From NCBI RefSeq assembly GCF_008831285.2, contig NC_045138.2, positions 32,645,934-32,709,933 on the forward strand: a stretch of DNA of 64,000 nucleotides, written 5' to 3'. Each line of letters starts with the position of its first letter. Position 1 is the first letter of the stretch. Below, piece after piece: positions 35,501 to 50,638 of the stretch. The position numbers and the translations under genes are program-made. The notes below the pieces were generated by a model. That model saw nothing but the letters and a program-made list of their open reading frames with translations. It made no database searches and was not told the DNA's origin. This DNA is from Nymphaea colorata (taxonomy: Eukaryota; Streptophyta; Magnoliopsida; Nymphaeales; Nymphaeaceae).

Positions 35501-35808
35501 ATTCATTTCTAGATTTTAGAGATTATTACTTTTTGGAGTTTCTCAACTTGAGTTCATTATATTTGCTCGTAGAAAAAAAAAATGATAGTTGGTTTAGTAC
35601 CTGAATGTGTGAACAGTCCTTGTTTCTTTGACATTATGCCTTACAAGCATAGATCATGTTTTCTCCTAATGTGGATATTTATAATGTCTTAAGAAAATTT
35701 TGTTATCTTCATATGCGACTCCTCAGATCTTTTCAATATGTTTGAGTTCTCATAGTCGTTTTGTTTCTCAACAGGGATCTTCTGTTGTAAAATTTTCCCT
35801 ATTGCAGG
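32532..35808. other. Intergenic region and LAZ1-like 5' leader
   Basis: 32.6-34.5 kb has no assignable gene. The 33255-33670 patch is GC-richer and open on both strands, but nothing in it is recognised. At 34282-34376 a unit of about 47 bases (CTGACAAWTTTTTYCTCATGAAATTA) is tandemly duplicated. From about 34.6 kb to 35807 the sequence probably holds the non-coding first exon and 5' UTR intron of the LAZ1-like gene, because coding begins right after an acceptor (ATTGCAG at 35801-35807). Confidence 0.45.
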
Positions 35809-38255
35809 ATGGATATAACACAATTTGATCCCAGGACCCTGACTCTTCTGGGGGCAGGAACTTGTGTGATGCTAAGTATGCATTTCACAGTCCAGCTGCT
35901 ATCACAACATCTCTTTTACTGGAAGAACCCAAAAGAGCAAAAGGCCATTATAATAATCATACTTATGGCCCCCATCTATGCACTTGACTCTTTTGTTGGC
36001 CTGGTCGATATTCAAGGAAGTAAACCCTTCTTCACTTTCCTTGATTCAGTTAAGGAATGTTATGAAGCACTGGTAAGTGCTAATTATGATCTTGTTATCA
36101 GATTGCTTGCAAGATATCCTCATGACTCTCATTAAATTTAATCATGGAAACAATTTTCAGGTGATTGCAAAGTTCTTGGCCTTGATGTATAGTTATCTAA
36201 ACATATCAATTAGTCAAAACAGGGTGCCAGATGAGATCAAAGGAAGAGAAATTCACCACTCATTCCCAATGACCCTCTTTCAGGTATGCTTGTATTACTA
36301 TTCAACAAGCATATGAGCTACTTATCAATCACTGAAATCTTGTATGCACTAACTTTAGCTTTATCAATCATATACGATACAACTGTTTGTGCTGGGTGCT
36401 ATTAAAGAAAACATATGCATATGCCTGAGTACCTCGCCAAGCTTTAAGTCTAAGTGCCTAATTTTGAGTGAATGCAGCTTTTTATAATCACTAGTTGCTG
36501 CCTCGGCCTCCCATATCACACCCATCATTCTCCATCTTTTGTCATAGCTTTCATGTTTTAACTTCTGCTGAGGTGTATGATGTCTAGTTTCTTTGCACTT
36601 ACTAATATATCCTCAACTGCAGCCACATGTGGTCCATTTGGATCATTATACATTAAAGCTTCTCAAGTACTGGACCTGGCAGTTTGTCATTATCAGACCT
36701 ATGTTCTCCATTTTGATGATATTGCTACAACTTCTGGGGCTGTACACCAGCTGGGTCAGTTGGACAGTTACAATCATATTGAACATCTCAGTGTCCCTGG
36801 CACTTTATTCTTTGATGGTGTTTTATCATGTATTTGCAAAGGAATTGGCACCTCACAGGCCTCTCTCCAAGTTCTTGTGCATCAAAGGGATTGTCTTTTT
36901 TTGCTTTTGGCAGGTACTGTTCCCTCCAAGTATTTCCCTTTTTTTCATCTAGTTAGTGTTGCTGGTAAGTACACTTACAATTTTGCAACTGAATTGCGGT
37001 TTTTCAAGTGCCCGTCATGTAGTTACTTGGCATTGAATACCAAGCTATCTGGCCATATCATGATTCATGAACATATTTTAGCATTTGATGTTTGGATCCT
37101 GGTAGTTTAAGTACCTATGTTTAGGAACCAAATCACCCTAGAGACCTTGATGAATTTGGTGTGTATGTGTAACCTGATTCTAGATATCAGAACAGCCTCC
37201 ACTTTTTTTTTTCAAGCCTAAAAGGAGAGATAAGAAAAAGTGTATATGAAATAGAGCGACAATCACCAATTCACCAAAGATGAAAAATAGAAAAGGCCCT
37301 AGATTTATGGCCAAGTGAAGGTCCTTTCTGAGACCTGCTCAGGACAACTAGCAGTGAACATAGGGGTATTTCAGGATCCAGGTGGTTTATGTGCCTAGTT
37401 TCACTCACCACAATTAGCCTTTTCTACTCTTGAGTAACTACATGTGATGGGACCAGAAATGGGAAAATTTTCCTGACAAGCTCGAACAATTCAATGGAAC
37501 TCAGCAGCTGTGATAATTTCTGAAGATATTGTCATCTTTCAGTTGTTAAAGGACTCTGACAACTTGGATCTTTCAACTGAATCCATGGTTGAGATGGTAA
37601 AAATTCTTCTCTTACTGCAACTTAATCACAGTTCAAGCCAATACAACTCTGGGTTACATGGGAGCTAAAGTTTAGTTTCCTCTGATCAATAAACTTCAAA
37701 TGATCATGGTACCAAAAAGTTTTCAGATAAAATTGGAAATGACTTGTAAATTATGCTCGATTAGGTTTCTTGCTCATAACTTGTTAGCAGGCACTTCTAC
37801 CCTTGAAATAGGATTGTTTCAAACATCACCACTCTGGTGGATACCATGTCTCTTCAGCCAACTCAAGAATGTTAACTGCCATTTGAGCCCATAATTTCCT
37901 GTTGCGAACTGTGTGTTTTCAAATTTTATTTTCTTTTTAGTGCCAATAGGTAAATAGTTCAAACTTCAAAGAGTTAGTCAGTTGAAGGTTAAAACTTATT
38001 ATGTTTATTTTATTATATCTTATTGGGCTTTATACTATCTATTGCCAGGGTATCGTAATTGAGATATTGGCTGCCGTGGGTGTCATAAAATCTCACCATT
38101 TCTGGCTGGATGTTGAGCATATTGAAGAAGCATTTCAAAACGTTTTGGTATGCCTAGAGATGGTCGTCTTCTCTCTTATCCAGCAGTATGCATATCCTGT
38201 TGCTCCTTACAGTGGAGATATGCCCGGAAGACTGAAATCAGGGAAAAAAGACTAA
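35809..38255 (+). CDS. LAZ1 homolog / DUF300 (OSTalpha-like) membrane protein, 4 coding exons
   Basis: Coding exons 35809-36072, 36161-36283, 36623-36913 and 38049-38255, all phase 0, give 294 aa. The ATG directly follows an intron acceptor, so the leader is spliced. The protein is highly hydrophobic, with about seven membrane spans, among them LTLLGAGTCVMLSMHFTVQL and AIIIIILMAPIYALDSFVGL near the N-terminus and GIVFFCFWQ / GIVIEILAAVGVI near the C-terminus. Family cues are the MAPIYALDSFVGL stretch and the terminal PVAPYSGDMPGRLKSG. The length fits short LAZ1 homologs rather than the longer LAZ1 itself. Arabidopsis LAZ1 proteins are tonoplast proteins linked to vacuole integrity, brassinosteroid signalling and cell death; that role is inferred. 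No defects are seen. Confidence 0.92.
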
Positions 38256-40004
38256 ACAAATCTGTTCCCTTTATCTCTCCTGTACTCGTCGTTTTCCTTC
38301 TTGTATGTTCTTGGCTGACATCTACATGTGATGCTACTAAATTTTCCTTTCCCTTTGTTCTCATGAACGTTTGTACTCATAGTGTTGTACTGAGTTCGAC
38401 GCCGGCCGAAAATTTTGTTATGATTAATGCAATGGAACAGGAACACTCTCTCTCTCACACACACACACTTTTCCAGTCACAGGAACTCAGCGCGGCTCAC
38501 ACACATGCTCGAAGGCGGGTGGTGCATTTGTATGGCTCAGCATGAAAGCGTGTCGTCCGCACCTGAGATTGTCTCCCTAGACTTTAAACTGTCTCAATTC
38601 GGCTCCAAAGCTCAACTAGTAGTAGGGCTGCCATCCAGTTGATTGCCTCAATTCGTGTTTGTGTGTGTCCATGCCATTTTTCGGACAGTTTCACATAAAT
38701 GTAAATTCCGCACAATAAATTCTAGCGGTGCAAATTCTGCCGGATGAGATATCTAATTGTTTCATCCATCGGGTAGGGATATGTTTGAAGAACAGAAGGA
38801 AAAAATTGTCGCCTTTTGGATTGGGAAGATTGTGACATGAAACATATCCAATCTTCAGAATTTTGCAGGACCAGATCTTTTATCTTATTTTAATACATGC
38901 TGCCACAAGGGACACGGCTATCGGTACCAGAAGATTGCGTAGATAAGTCTCTGTCTCTGTCTGTCTCTCTCTCTCATGGTCTGGTTTTATAAGTTATTTG
39001 ATATGGAAAAAGTACGAGAAAAAAATGTAAAGATTAAACGGTCCAGAATTTAGGAAATCTAAGTTCATGGGATTTTGGATCAAGATAGAGCCTCGACAGC
39101 TAATAAATAGCAAAACCTTCAATGATCAATTAAAAATATTTCCCTGACGTGCCATTTTCAATTTTAAGTTTAATGTTGTCTTCCTTATGATGAAAAACAT
39201 TGCCAAGGACTAGGTTGCTTACTATGACCAACCATGCAGAGTAGATGACAGATCACCCTGGCTTGTACATGTCATAACTGTTGAAAAGTTGCCAATGGAT
39301 CCAATGCTCACTAAGATCCATGAACGGTCAAGGGGTCAAGTGACAAGTCCTATATAGAACCCTCATAACAGCCTCCATTAGGTTGATTTTCTTCTTTCTT
39401 TTTCTTTTCTTTCTTCTTTGTTTTTGACAGCGTTGGTAATTTGGTATGCTGTGTTTGGTGGCAGATTGGATCAGACGTAAGAATCTAGACTGGAACAATG
39501 AAATCCCCATCTCCTCTGCTGAAAAGGGTAAGCTCAACAATCTTTCTGTAAATCGTGTGCTTTTAGAGGCTCATGATGAAATCGTTAGGTTTTTTGTCGT
39601 GATTATTGTTTGCGGTTGTCGTTGCAAATATTTTCGTTCTCCCATTTTCCTTTTCTTTTTTCTGAACTTATTTATCCAAAAATCGGATATGAAATAGATA
39701 TTCATCCGTTTATTTTTTCTATTCTGAACTTACTTATCACCCATAACAAATAAAAAAATACCCAAACAAGTACCAGATACTGCACATAAATTTTTAAAAA
39801 AATCTCAGGATATCATCGTATTTAACAACAGTCGGTATTTCTTGGCCACATAACAAGAAGCAAACTTCGGTACTCCAAAACTGCTACGAACTAAGAAGAG
39901 AGAAATCTACTCTGCCAACAAGCCTACAAATCCTGAGAGGCGACACCGTTTGTTGAAAACTCCACCACCATGCGCTTCTGTAATCTCTGAAACGGTTCAT
40001 AGTC
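38256..40004. other. LAZ1-like 3' flank, intergenic, promoter of next gene
   Basis: There is a CA/CT-rich tract at 38443-38468 and CT repeats at 38951-38976. No exon is recognised. The last 150 bases lead into the ATG at 40005. Confidence 0.4.
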
Positions 40005-43000
40005 ATGAGCACTCTCCAAATCTCCGCCCATTTCCCCGCAACGCGCGGACGGATCCCCCTCACCAAGAAAACCAGCCGTTACGGCGCCCAGTTTTTGCCT
40101 TTCCTCGCTAGAACAACGAGGGGATGCGTCTTCGTCGACACCCACCATGGAAACTGGAGTTTCTCCAGAGGAAGATGGTCTCCGTTTCACGACGGTAGGT
40201 TGCCGAAGAGAACGGGGCTTATAGTGGTGAGGGTTAACCGGGGTTTTGGGTTTAATGGTGGTGGTGGTGGCGGTGGTAATGAGAACACCAGAATTGTGGG
40301 AAATCTCATTTTAGCCATTGCGTTGACATATCTCACCATGACAGGCCAGCTTGGTTGGTTATTGGATGCGATTGTTTCGTTATGGGTATGAAACTCTCTG
40401 GCCATTTTCTCTCTAGTTGATTCATCTAATAGGTTTTAGAGTGCAATCTTCATTATGTATTCATGGAATTCGTTTTCCGATTCTCAAATCCATATACTTA
40501 TTTCCTGCTTTACTTGTGGCTTGGTGGAATATGACAGGCTTCATCCTATAGCTTCAGTAGAAAACTCGATGCTTATAAAGAAAACAACTTGTGTACCATT
40601 TGTTCTTATGTTGGCCCTTCGCCAAGACTGTATTTTACTTTAACCTGTACTCCTCTTCATGTGTGCACCAGTTGAACTTCTTACATGTCGTCTATTTGAT
40701 AAGATAAGCACTTTGACTCGTTAATAACTTAATAGTTTTCAAGCTAAGTCCACGTAATCCTTTAGTTTACTCTCATGGTTTTCTACCGAAAGCACTATAT
40801 TAATACAACTTTCTGCTTGTATCCTCTTAGTAGCCAGCAGATGGACATGGAGGTATACTTTCTTTTCTCTTTTTATTTTGGAAATTCCTGAGAGTAGCTA
40901 ACCTAAATTTTCTTTCTCTTTTTATTTGGAAATTCCCGAGAGTAGCTAACTTAAGTTTATGCTCCTGACCAACTATTTACCTGAAATTAGACAATTACCT
41001 TCTTATCCTATCGTATGATGAAATATGCCATGTTTCTTCTCTACCGTCAAGCCTCTCCATGCTGTCTTATTTAGAATTCTGTAGCCAGTAAGGTGGCTTT
41101 CCTTCTATTTCACTTGATCCCCTCGTATAGTTTATTAAGGTTCTGTGTAGATTTACTTGCTAAAACTCAAAGTTCTAGGTTCAGAAAAGACAACAACGTT
41201 TTGTGCAATTGTGCTTGCTTCACAATGAATTTCATAGTTTCTTACATTTTATTCCTGTTACCTTACCATGATGATTTAAGCCTTTCTTAAAGTTTAGATG
41301 ATCTAAGATGAACTAGATCTGAAAGTATCGCCTCCTAAGGGCAAAATGCTTCACTAACAAATAACGGCCAACTGCCCTTGGATCTGAGGAACATATATTT
41401 TGTTCTGCAGAAAGGAATTCATATCAGCTTATACGTGCACCTAAGTACACAAACCTTAATTCTTCACTGGTGTTGTTCGTAATATTTTCCTGTAAATTGT
41501 AAGCAAAACTGGTGAAGTTGGATCATCTTAGAAATCTTATACAAAGTTAGAGAAAATTACTGTATATGAAGTGCAATACTGTATATGAAGTGCAATGTCA
41601 TGTTCTCATTTAGACTTGCATATAATCACATTGCACTGTGTGTGCGTAAATCACTTTTCCCTGATTGGACAATTTGTCCATATGTGACCCATGTTTAGTA
41701 TATGACACTATTTATTTTCTCATTACGTAAGTCGTAAGAGATTCAAGGTTATTGCTGAGGTAGGAAAAATACTAACTTGAAGCTAATTAAATGGAATTTT
41801 TGACAGATTGTTGTGGTTCTTCTGCCAGTTGTCGGAATAGGTGCTTTCTTGTGGTTTGCTGGACGAGACATACTTCAAGGCAGTGTATGCTTTTTCCTGT
41901 AATATTCTCATTTATAGTTCATTTACTACCAATGTTGTCATTCCTATTTGCATCTATTCCTACCAATGAGTTTAAGCCACAAGTTTTTTTTCTTAGAAAG
42001 AGACCAGTGGTTGTCTTGAATAAATGTCTTGGGTGTGAGGTTATAAACTTATAATGATAGAGAAAAAGGATACTTTGGTGAAGATGTTATCAACTTTTTT
42101 TTTTTTTACTATGAAGAGAATTTATTGTTTTTCAGTAAGGGTACTAGTGACATAGACACCTTTCCAAAGAGAGAAAAAAAAAACTCCTAAACAGTGTGTA
42201 CATATGGTTTAAGTTTGGAGTATTGGTGGCCAATTCGCCATCATATGAAAGCTGAATGGTATGAGTATAGTATTTTAGGTACCTCATTTCAATATTCATG
42301 TGGCATTAACTAGAAAGCCGTGACATCTACAAGTGTCACAACAGATCATTTTTTGCACATGCTGCTCTATGGCTTCTTTTTCATTTTCTTTTATATTCAA
42401 CTGCAGTCAATCTGGGCCCGCCAATTACAATCAGAACACTTAATGAGAACCATAACCACAACCAAGAGAGATACTGTTGTTTACATGTTCTGCACTTTTA
42501 TAGAGATCTTTGGAAGAAACGTATTACCTTATTGAAGACTTCTTTAAACACTATGTTATCAATATATGAGCCTTCAACATCAGAGAAATGGTGCTTTGAA
42601 ATGGTGGTTGGGTTGTTATGGATTTTATTTGTTTTGAGCAATATAATAGAATGATTGTTTCGTTCTGTTCTCATTTCCCCTTTTTTGGTACGTGCAGTGC
42701 CCCAACTGTGGAAATGATCTCCAGATATTTAAGTAAGGCATTGGCAATCAGCAGTTTCCCTCTGTTGACTATGCTGTTTTTCCTTTACAGTTGATAAAAC
42801 TACATATCAACACTTGTGCAGGTCATCTTTGAAGGATGGGCCTCAACTATGCCCATACTGTAGCCAACCTTTTTCAGGTAACTACATTAGAACCATCATT
42901 CTGGAGAGGCGATTTGACCTTTCCTCTTTTCCATCCGTTTGGCAGCTGATTCATTCTTAAGTTGTACATCAAGTGTTTCTTTTATCATAATGCAGAAAAA

Positions 43001-43579
43001 TGCTGCATAGTTAGTCTATGCAAATTTAGATGCTATTAGTCATCTATATCCTGCAGAGCTAGTAGATTTTAATTTCTTTCTTTTTTCTTTTTCCTCTATT
43101 GGTGGTTGTCCAAGAAATTAGTACATGTGATGCTACTTGGAGATGTAAATGGACTGCCTACGTTGTCGTAATTATTATCTGATACTTTGTATGGATTTCC
43201 AGAGTTATACTTCCATTAGGTTTGTTGATGTTGCTGTGCTTGTCCGCTGTTGATATTCACATTCTAATCTCTGAAATGTTGCACTAAACTCCAGTGCAGG
43301 ACGACCAATTTGTTAGAGAAACTGTGAAATTCTCAAACGATAGCCGGCCTAGAGACTTTGGACAAGTTTTTAATGGGTTTCGATCTCGGGGATCATCTGA
43401 GAAAGGTATGCACATAGGGAGCCAGATTTAGTTGATAGATGGCTTGTCTCTATTTTTTGTTTCTACAGGTCTATATAACTTCTTGTTCAATCTTTCTGTT
43501 TTTGGCAGTTTCTTCTGGGAAAACCTCCTCATCAGGAACAGTTGTGGACATAGAGGCTGAAATAAAGGATGTGGACTGA
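40005..43579 (+). CDS. Putative plastid zinc-ribbon membrane protein, uncharacterised, 6 exons
   Basis: Exons 40005-40385, 41807-41884, 42698-42732, 42822-42877, 43295-43405 and 43509-43579 give 243 aa with matched phases. Residues 1 to about 75 are Ser/Arg/Thr-rich without acidic runs, like a chloroplast transit peptide, followed by a glycine run (NGGGGGGGNEN). Two hydrophobic segments follow: NLILAIALTYLTMTGQLGWLL (about 98-118) and IVVVLLPVVGIGAFLWFAG (about 128-146). Then comes a zinc ribbon, CPNC...CPYC, with 15 residues between the pairs. The C-terminus is hydrophilic (VQDDQFVRETVKF, then GTVVDIEAEIKDVD). I do not recognise a characterised family. The order suggests an organelle membrane protein with a metal-binding domain on one side. 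Function is unknown. Confidence 0.82.
40860..40962. repeat. Tandem duplication of about 51 bp in intron 1 of the zinc-ribbon gene
   Basis: TTCTCTTTTTATTTTGGAAA...GAGAGTAGCTAACC at about 40863 is followed by a near copy at about 40914. It has no coding effect. Confidence 0.8.
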
Positions 43580-44947
43580 TTCTTCCTACTGTTCAGTCAG
43601 TGAAAGGAAACAAGGTTTCGTTCCATGCTTGATCTCTTCTTTAGCCTGTTTTCTCGAAGGGGACTGTTATGATCCGTCTAATTTGGCTCGAGAGATTGGT
43701 CCAATGGGCCTCTATTTGCACCTGTACAATTCAAGGCATGACAATCAATAACTCAAACCACCTTCTGCTTTCAAGCTTGGCTAATCTAGTTTCAATAATT
43801 TCAGTGTCTGACCGACCTACATCCATCTTCTTATGACACGCACAAGGCTAATTTCCTTTTTAGTTATTTGTGCCAATTGGTTCTTGCACCTATTGAACTT
43901 GATATTATAGTTTGTTGCAGTTGATTTTTATTTCAGGTTCTCTGACATGATTATATGCGGCAGTATATTAGTGAAATTATCAACTGATCAACAGTTTTGT
44001 GTTTCTGCAACAGCCCTCCTTTGAGCCCTGCTGTATCCTTTCTGTTTTGAAGAGTGGCTGGACTGGACAAAAGACATAACTAGCAATCTGGAGGCTCAAT
44101 GTAAAGATAAACGATCTCTCTCTCTCTCTCCCCATTTCCAAGGGTACTACTGTTCAGTTAAATGATGAAGAAATGTCTATCCATTGACGTTGAAGAGTTT
44201 TCTGCTTTAGCATCTGAAATGGGCTATATAGGTGCATTTTTAACGCTGCAACAAGGTTTTCTTTTCCTTTCTTTGTGCTGGTTGAGGGCATTGTCGACGT
44301 TCTCGCTGTAAATCTGCGGCAATAGAAAATTAAATTGGATGATCTACTGCTTATACACAAACTCCATGGCAATGAAGGATATCTTGATTTCCTTTGTGAC
44401 AATGAATAATGAATTGTTTAGCTTCATTCAGTCCTTTTAGTTTTTGTCATGCTATGTGACCAATTTTTCTCAACAATAATTCAAAGTTAACCCAAGATGC
44501 TAAAAGAATTAACAAGTTTATTTTCTCAACTGCGCATCTTCGTCGATTCATTGATGAAATCTCTCTTTATCGGTACAAGTGATACTGGCTTATATCTTTT
44601 TTAGTAATAAACAACTTAATATTAAGTTATTTTTAAAATCAATTTGGAAAAAAAAAAAAGAGCGGCATGGGTTGATACGGAATGATATGTACCGGCCGAT
44701 ACGCCGTATTGGTGAGCAAACCGGTACGGCACCAATATTTGATATTGAGGTGGTCAATCATAGAACAGTACCTGCAGATCATGTCACCCACACATCCAAT
44801 CCCACAGCTTACAAGCTGTCAGCCGATAAGAATTCCAAATCTGCAAACACGGTACCCTTTTAAATATTGATCGTCTGTGACAAACTCTTTTTGGAGTTGA
44901 CTATCCAGCACCACATTCCTTCCACCTCTCTCGCTAACGGTTTGACT

Positions 44948-45060
44948 AAGTTTCTCTATTTTAAAATTTAAAATAAAAAATCTTGTTGGGATTGGATAAC
45001 CCTCGCAAGTTTCTTTATTTTAAAATTTAAAATAAAAAATCTTGTTGGGATTAGATAAAT
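44948..45060. repeat. 59-bp AT-rich tandem duplication
   Basis: AAGTTTCTCTATTTTAAAAT begins at 44948 and its copy AAGTTTCTTTATTTTAAAAT at 45007. Both continue through AATCTTGTTGGGATT. Only a few substitutions separate the units. Confidence 0.85.
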
Positions 45061-45452
45061 AAATGGCACGTTACATTGACGCTTTCAGGCTTTTTTCGGA
45101 TGGTGGGATTAATAAAATTTGAACCTTTACAAAATCAAATCTAAAGAATTTAAGTTTGAGATCTTTTGTAACAACCCATTAGATCCACTTTGATAAGCTG
45201 AATAATAGGATGATTTCTCTACTCGCTTTGCCTTCTTTCATACCAATCTGTCATATGGGTTCCGCATCTGAGTTTGCAATACAGACCCGTGAGAGTCGTG
45301 CATCTTGGCAATCGAACTAAAACAATGCGGTGCATGTCAGCAATTTATATTACAGAAATGAAACCATATCTTTGGGAAATGAATGCTTTGCTTCCACCAT
45401 GGTTGTGCAGATCTCACAAAGTTGTAACAAGAACGTCAAAAGTGTGATGTGC

Positions 45453-45626
45453 AGAGCGGAGATACATGGAGGCTGGTGTGGGCAATGGCCCACACCAAAA
45501 ACCAAAAATTTATTTAAAAGGACTTGAAATTACACTGTAATGATTCAAATATTAAATGGGGTGTCTACACAGACCCCAGTTGATAACTCGAGCACCCCTC
45601 AGCCAAAAAAATTATGGCTTCACCGT
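45453..45626 (+). mobile_element. Short MITE-like element, copy 3
   Basis: It starts AGAGCGGAGATACATGGAGG, then CTGGTGTGGGCAATGGCCCACACC, and ends CTCAGCCAAAAAAATTATGGCTTCACCG. The terminal GCGGAG/GGTGAAGCC parts are roughly inverted. It matches copies at 7554 and 28295 at both ends. Confidence 0.6.
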
Positions 45627-46841
45627 CGTGTTCAGACAGGAACAAGTAAAGGTACATCAGATGCCTAGCTCTGTGCACGTAGCCAAGTGGGTCGCCTTCC
45701 CGCCTTTATGTTGAACAAAGTCAAGAGTTGAAGCCCGATGAAAGTCCTCTTGTGGGCTCACATTCTTTAATAGCTAGCGAAGTGTCATCTTGAAGGCTTC
45801 AGCTTGAACTTGCTTCTCCTTCAAGGGGCATGATTTCATCCCTGGTTCTTCATTCTCTCTCTAAAGTGTAGGAGATAGGTTGCTTGATACTGATCTTGGT
45901 ACAAAACCTTTTCATAAATACCATTCTTAAACGGACTAATATTGTTGCCTAGAAGTCGTAGACAGAAGCCAAACACCTGCTCACATTATAAAAAGATCAC
46001 CCCCTTTCTCTATCAAGTCAAAGAAAATCACCTCACTCATGAGTTAATTGGTGAAAGAAGCTGAGCTTTTATTGCGTGCCAGGAAGCACACACGCTCATA
46101 ACAGAAAGAAATCACACTGCAACTGGATGTCTGCATGTTCTTCCTGCCAGATTCTTGGTCCTTGTGGACTCGGTAACCAGTTAACCCCGTGAGACTCTAA
46201 TACGAGTGCCACCTTCTTCCCACCAGCTGGGTTTATCAAGCAGCAGAGGCCAAGTATTCTAATGGCGATACGACGTTCATCATTATTTATCCTCTACAAG
46301 AAACGTCCTTTTTCTTTTTCCTTTTCTTTTCTTTAGAGATTCTCAATGGGGAGAGCACCTCTCTACTTTAGATGGCCGTGTGTCGTGCAAGGCATCACGA
46401 AGGGTCCAGCTCTCTTGGTGGTTTTGAGGATGTTTTTAGGCTAAACATGATCTCGATTCACAATGGTATAAGCAACGACAAGCCATGAACCAAATGTCCG
46501 ATATCTATATGTATTGATCGTGGTTTCTTAGGAACTTTCTCAAACTAATTAAGTACAGCTCGAAAGGGTCGCCAAAGGGAGACGTATTGAATATTGGAAA
46601 GCCAAAGACGTGGAAGGGCAGCACAAAAACAAAGATGGATAGTGTGAAGAACAAAGAAGAGAGGAAAAATAAAAAAGAAGAATAAGGAAAAGAAGTGGTG
46701 ATGCCCATGTTTCCTTATTTGATCTCCTTGTCTCCCGTTTGTCAAGTTCAAGTTTTGTAATACAGACAATGTCTACATAAGAGAGAGAGAGAGAGACAGA
46801 GGCAGAGAGGGAGAGAGAGAGACAGAGAGAGAGAGACAGAG

Positions 46842-49200
<2,359 letters not shown>

Positions 49201-50638
49201 ACCCCCAGAAATGTGTTGGCACAAAAGTTGCAGAGGTTGAAGACGTGACCGACAAATGCATCAAACGATATACCAAAAATGGATGAACAGGCACAGACGA
49301 AGAGTATTAGCAAGATGACAACAAAGACAAAGCAGCCACCAAAATGTAACTGGTTAATTAGTTTATTTCAAAGAAAAAGAAGGAAAAGCTCCCAGGGAGC
49401 AGCAATAATTTCTTATCCTAGTATTTGACCACGTAATAATCAAGGTGGAGAGAGCAAGTCATAATATATGTATCAAACACATACTGATTATTTTTGCCAA
49501 CGTGATTTTCATTTTACATCTATCAGTTCAGTGGAAATGCAACGAGCTAAATAGTCCATCGTAGATATTTTAAGTCAAAAACTATAAAATTTTTTATCCA
49601 TTGAAGCCTTCATTGAGCTCAAAGAGCGAGCATGAGAAGAAACCCTGATTTTTAACATCCGTAATCAATCAGGTGAAAGTTCAAAACCTTTGTAGGGATC
49701 TACAACCTCTTGTAGATGCCATCACCAAGACAGGAAAACTTTATTTTTCAAAGGCTGATGAAGCAAGCAGACACCGCAGTTCCAAGCAACTTAGTGGGTC
49801 CCATCTGATACTTTTTGCAAAGGCCATTACAGAAGCTTGCTCAAAATGATAAACGACTGATGTCAAAGCTTTGAAAATTTAAAATGAGAAACAAGCAAAA
49901 GGAACGATTTGGTTAGATCAGTGATAAGACTTTCAGTTTATGTCCAAAACGCAGTGAAAATATTGCCAAACCTCTACCATCTGAGCATGAGCAGAAGAGA
50001 ATGGAAGTTTCCCCAAGGGGTGACTTGACCTATACCTAAAAGATATTATGCCCTTAAGTAACCAACCCCCCTTGCTACTGTTTAATAAAAACAAAGAGGA
50101 TACCTAGGGTTTTCATAGTCTCTACAATCAAATCTGATGTTCGAGGACTCATAAGCAGGAAAACACGCCCTTGACATGTGCAAGCACATACAGGTAGCAT
50201 GTACATGTTCTTGCATCAGCATGGAAACATGAAGCATGAATCACGTGTTCACATGCGCACTTACATTATCTGCATGATAGCAAAAGTCCAGCTTCACAAG
50301 AAGTTGGCACAAATTCACTTCGGTCCAGGAGCAACAGATACAAGTTTACAATGTTTCACAGCATTCTCCACTCTCTAGATCATTCATGTACTTGATTACC
50401 TCATTATAACAAACCAGTCATAGGAAAATGAACCTTACATGCAAGCTCTAATCTGAACACCCAGAGCCGCTTAAATCATATGCATAGTGGTTGTAGTTTT
50501 TGTGTCTTTAGACTCTTCACCTGGAACCACTGATCAAACTTCAGACCATGTCATTATAAGAACTCTCTGGTCATTTCCACCTAATCATAGAAATAGCATG
50601 TGTGGCGATCGGGGAAAATCATGCAGAAATTTACATAC
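49201..50638. other. Convergent 3' flanks of the coiled-coil and complex I genes
   Basis: Probably the 3' UTRs of the two convergent genes plus spacer. No open frame of interest is seen. The TGTACATG/CATGTGCA-rich patch at 50170-50270 has no assignable function. Confidence 0.4.

Larger units (their letters stand above)
43580..46841. other. Intergenic between zinc-ribbon and coiled-coil genes
   Basis: Holds a CT run (44117-44130), a patch of CCGATACG/CGGTACGG motifs (44690-44730), a 59-bp tandem duplication (44948-45060), a MITE copy (45453-45626) and a GA-rich leader (46780-46838) of the downstream gene. No other gene is supported; minus-strand Ser-Leu frames at 46550-46960 are translations of the GA repeat. 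Confidence 0.45.
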
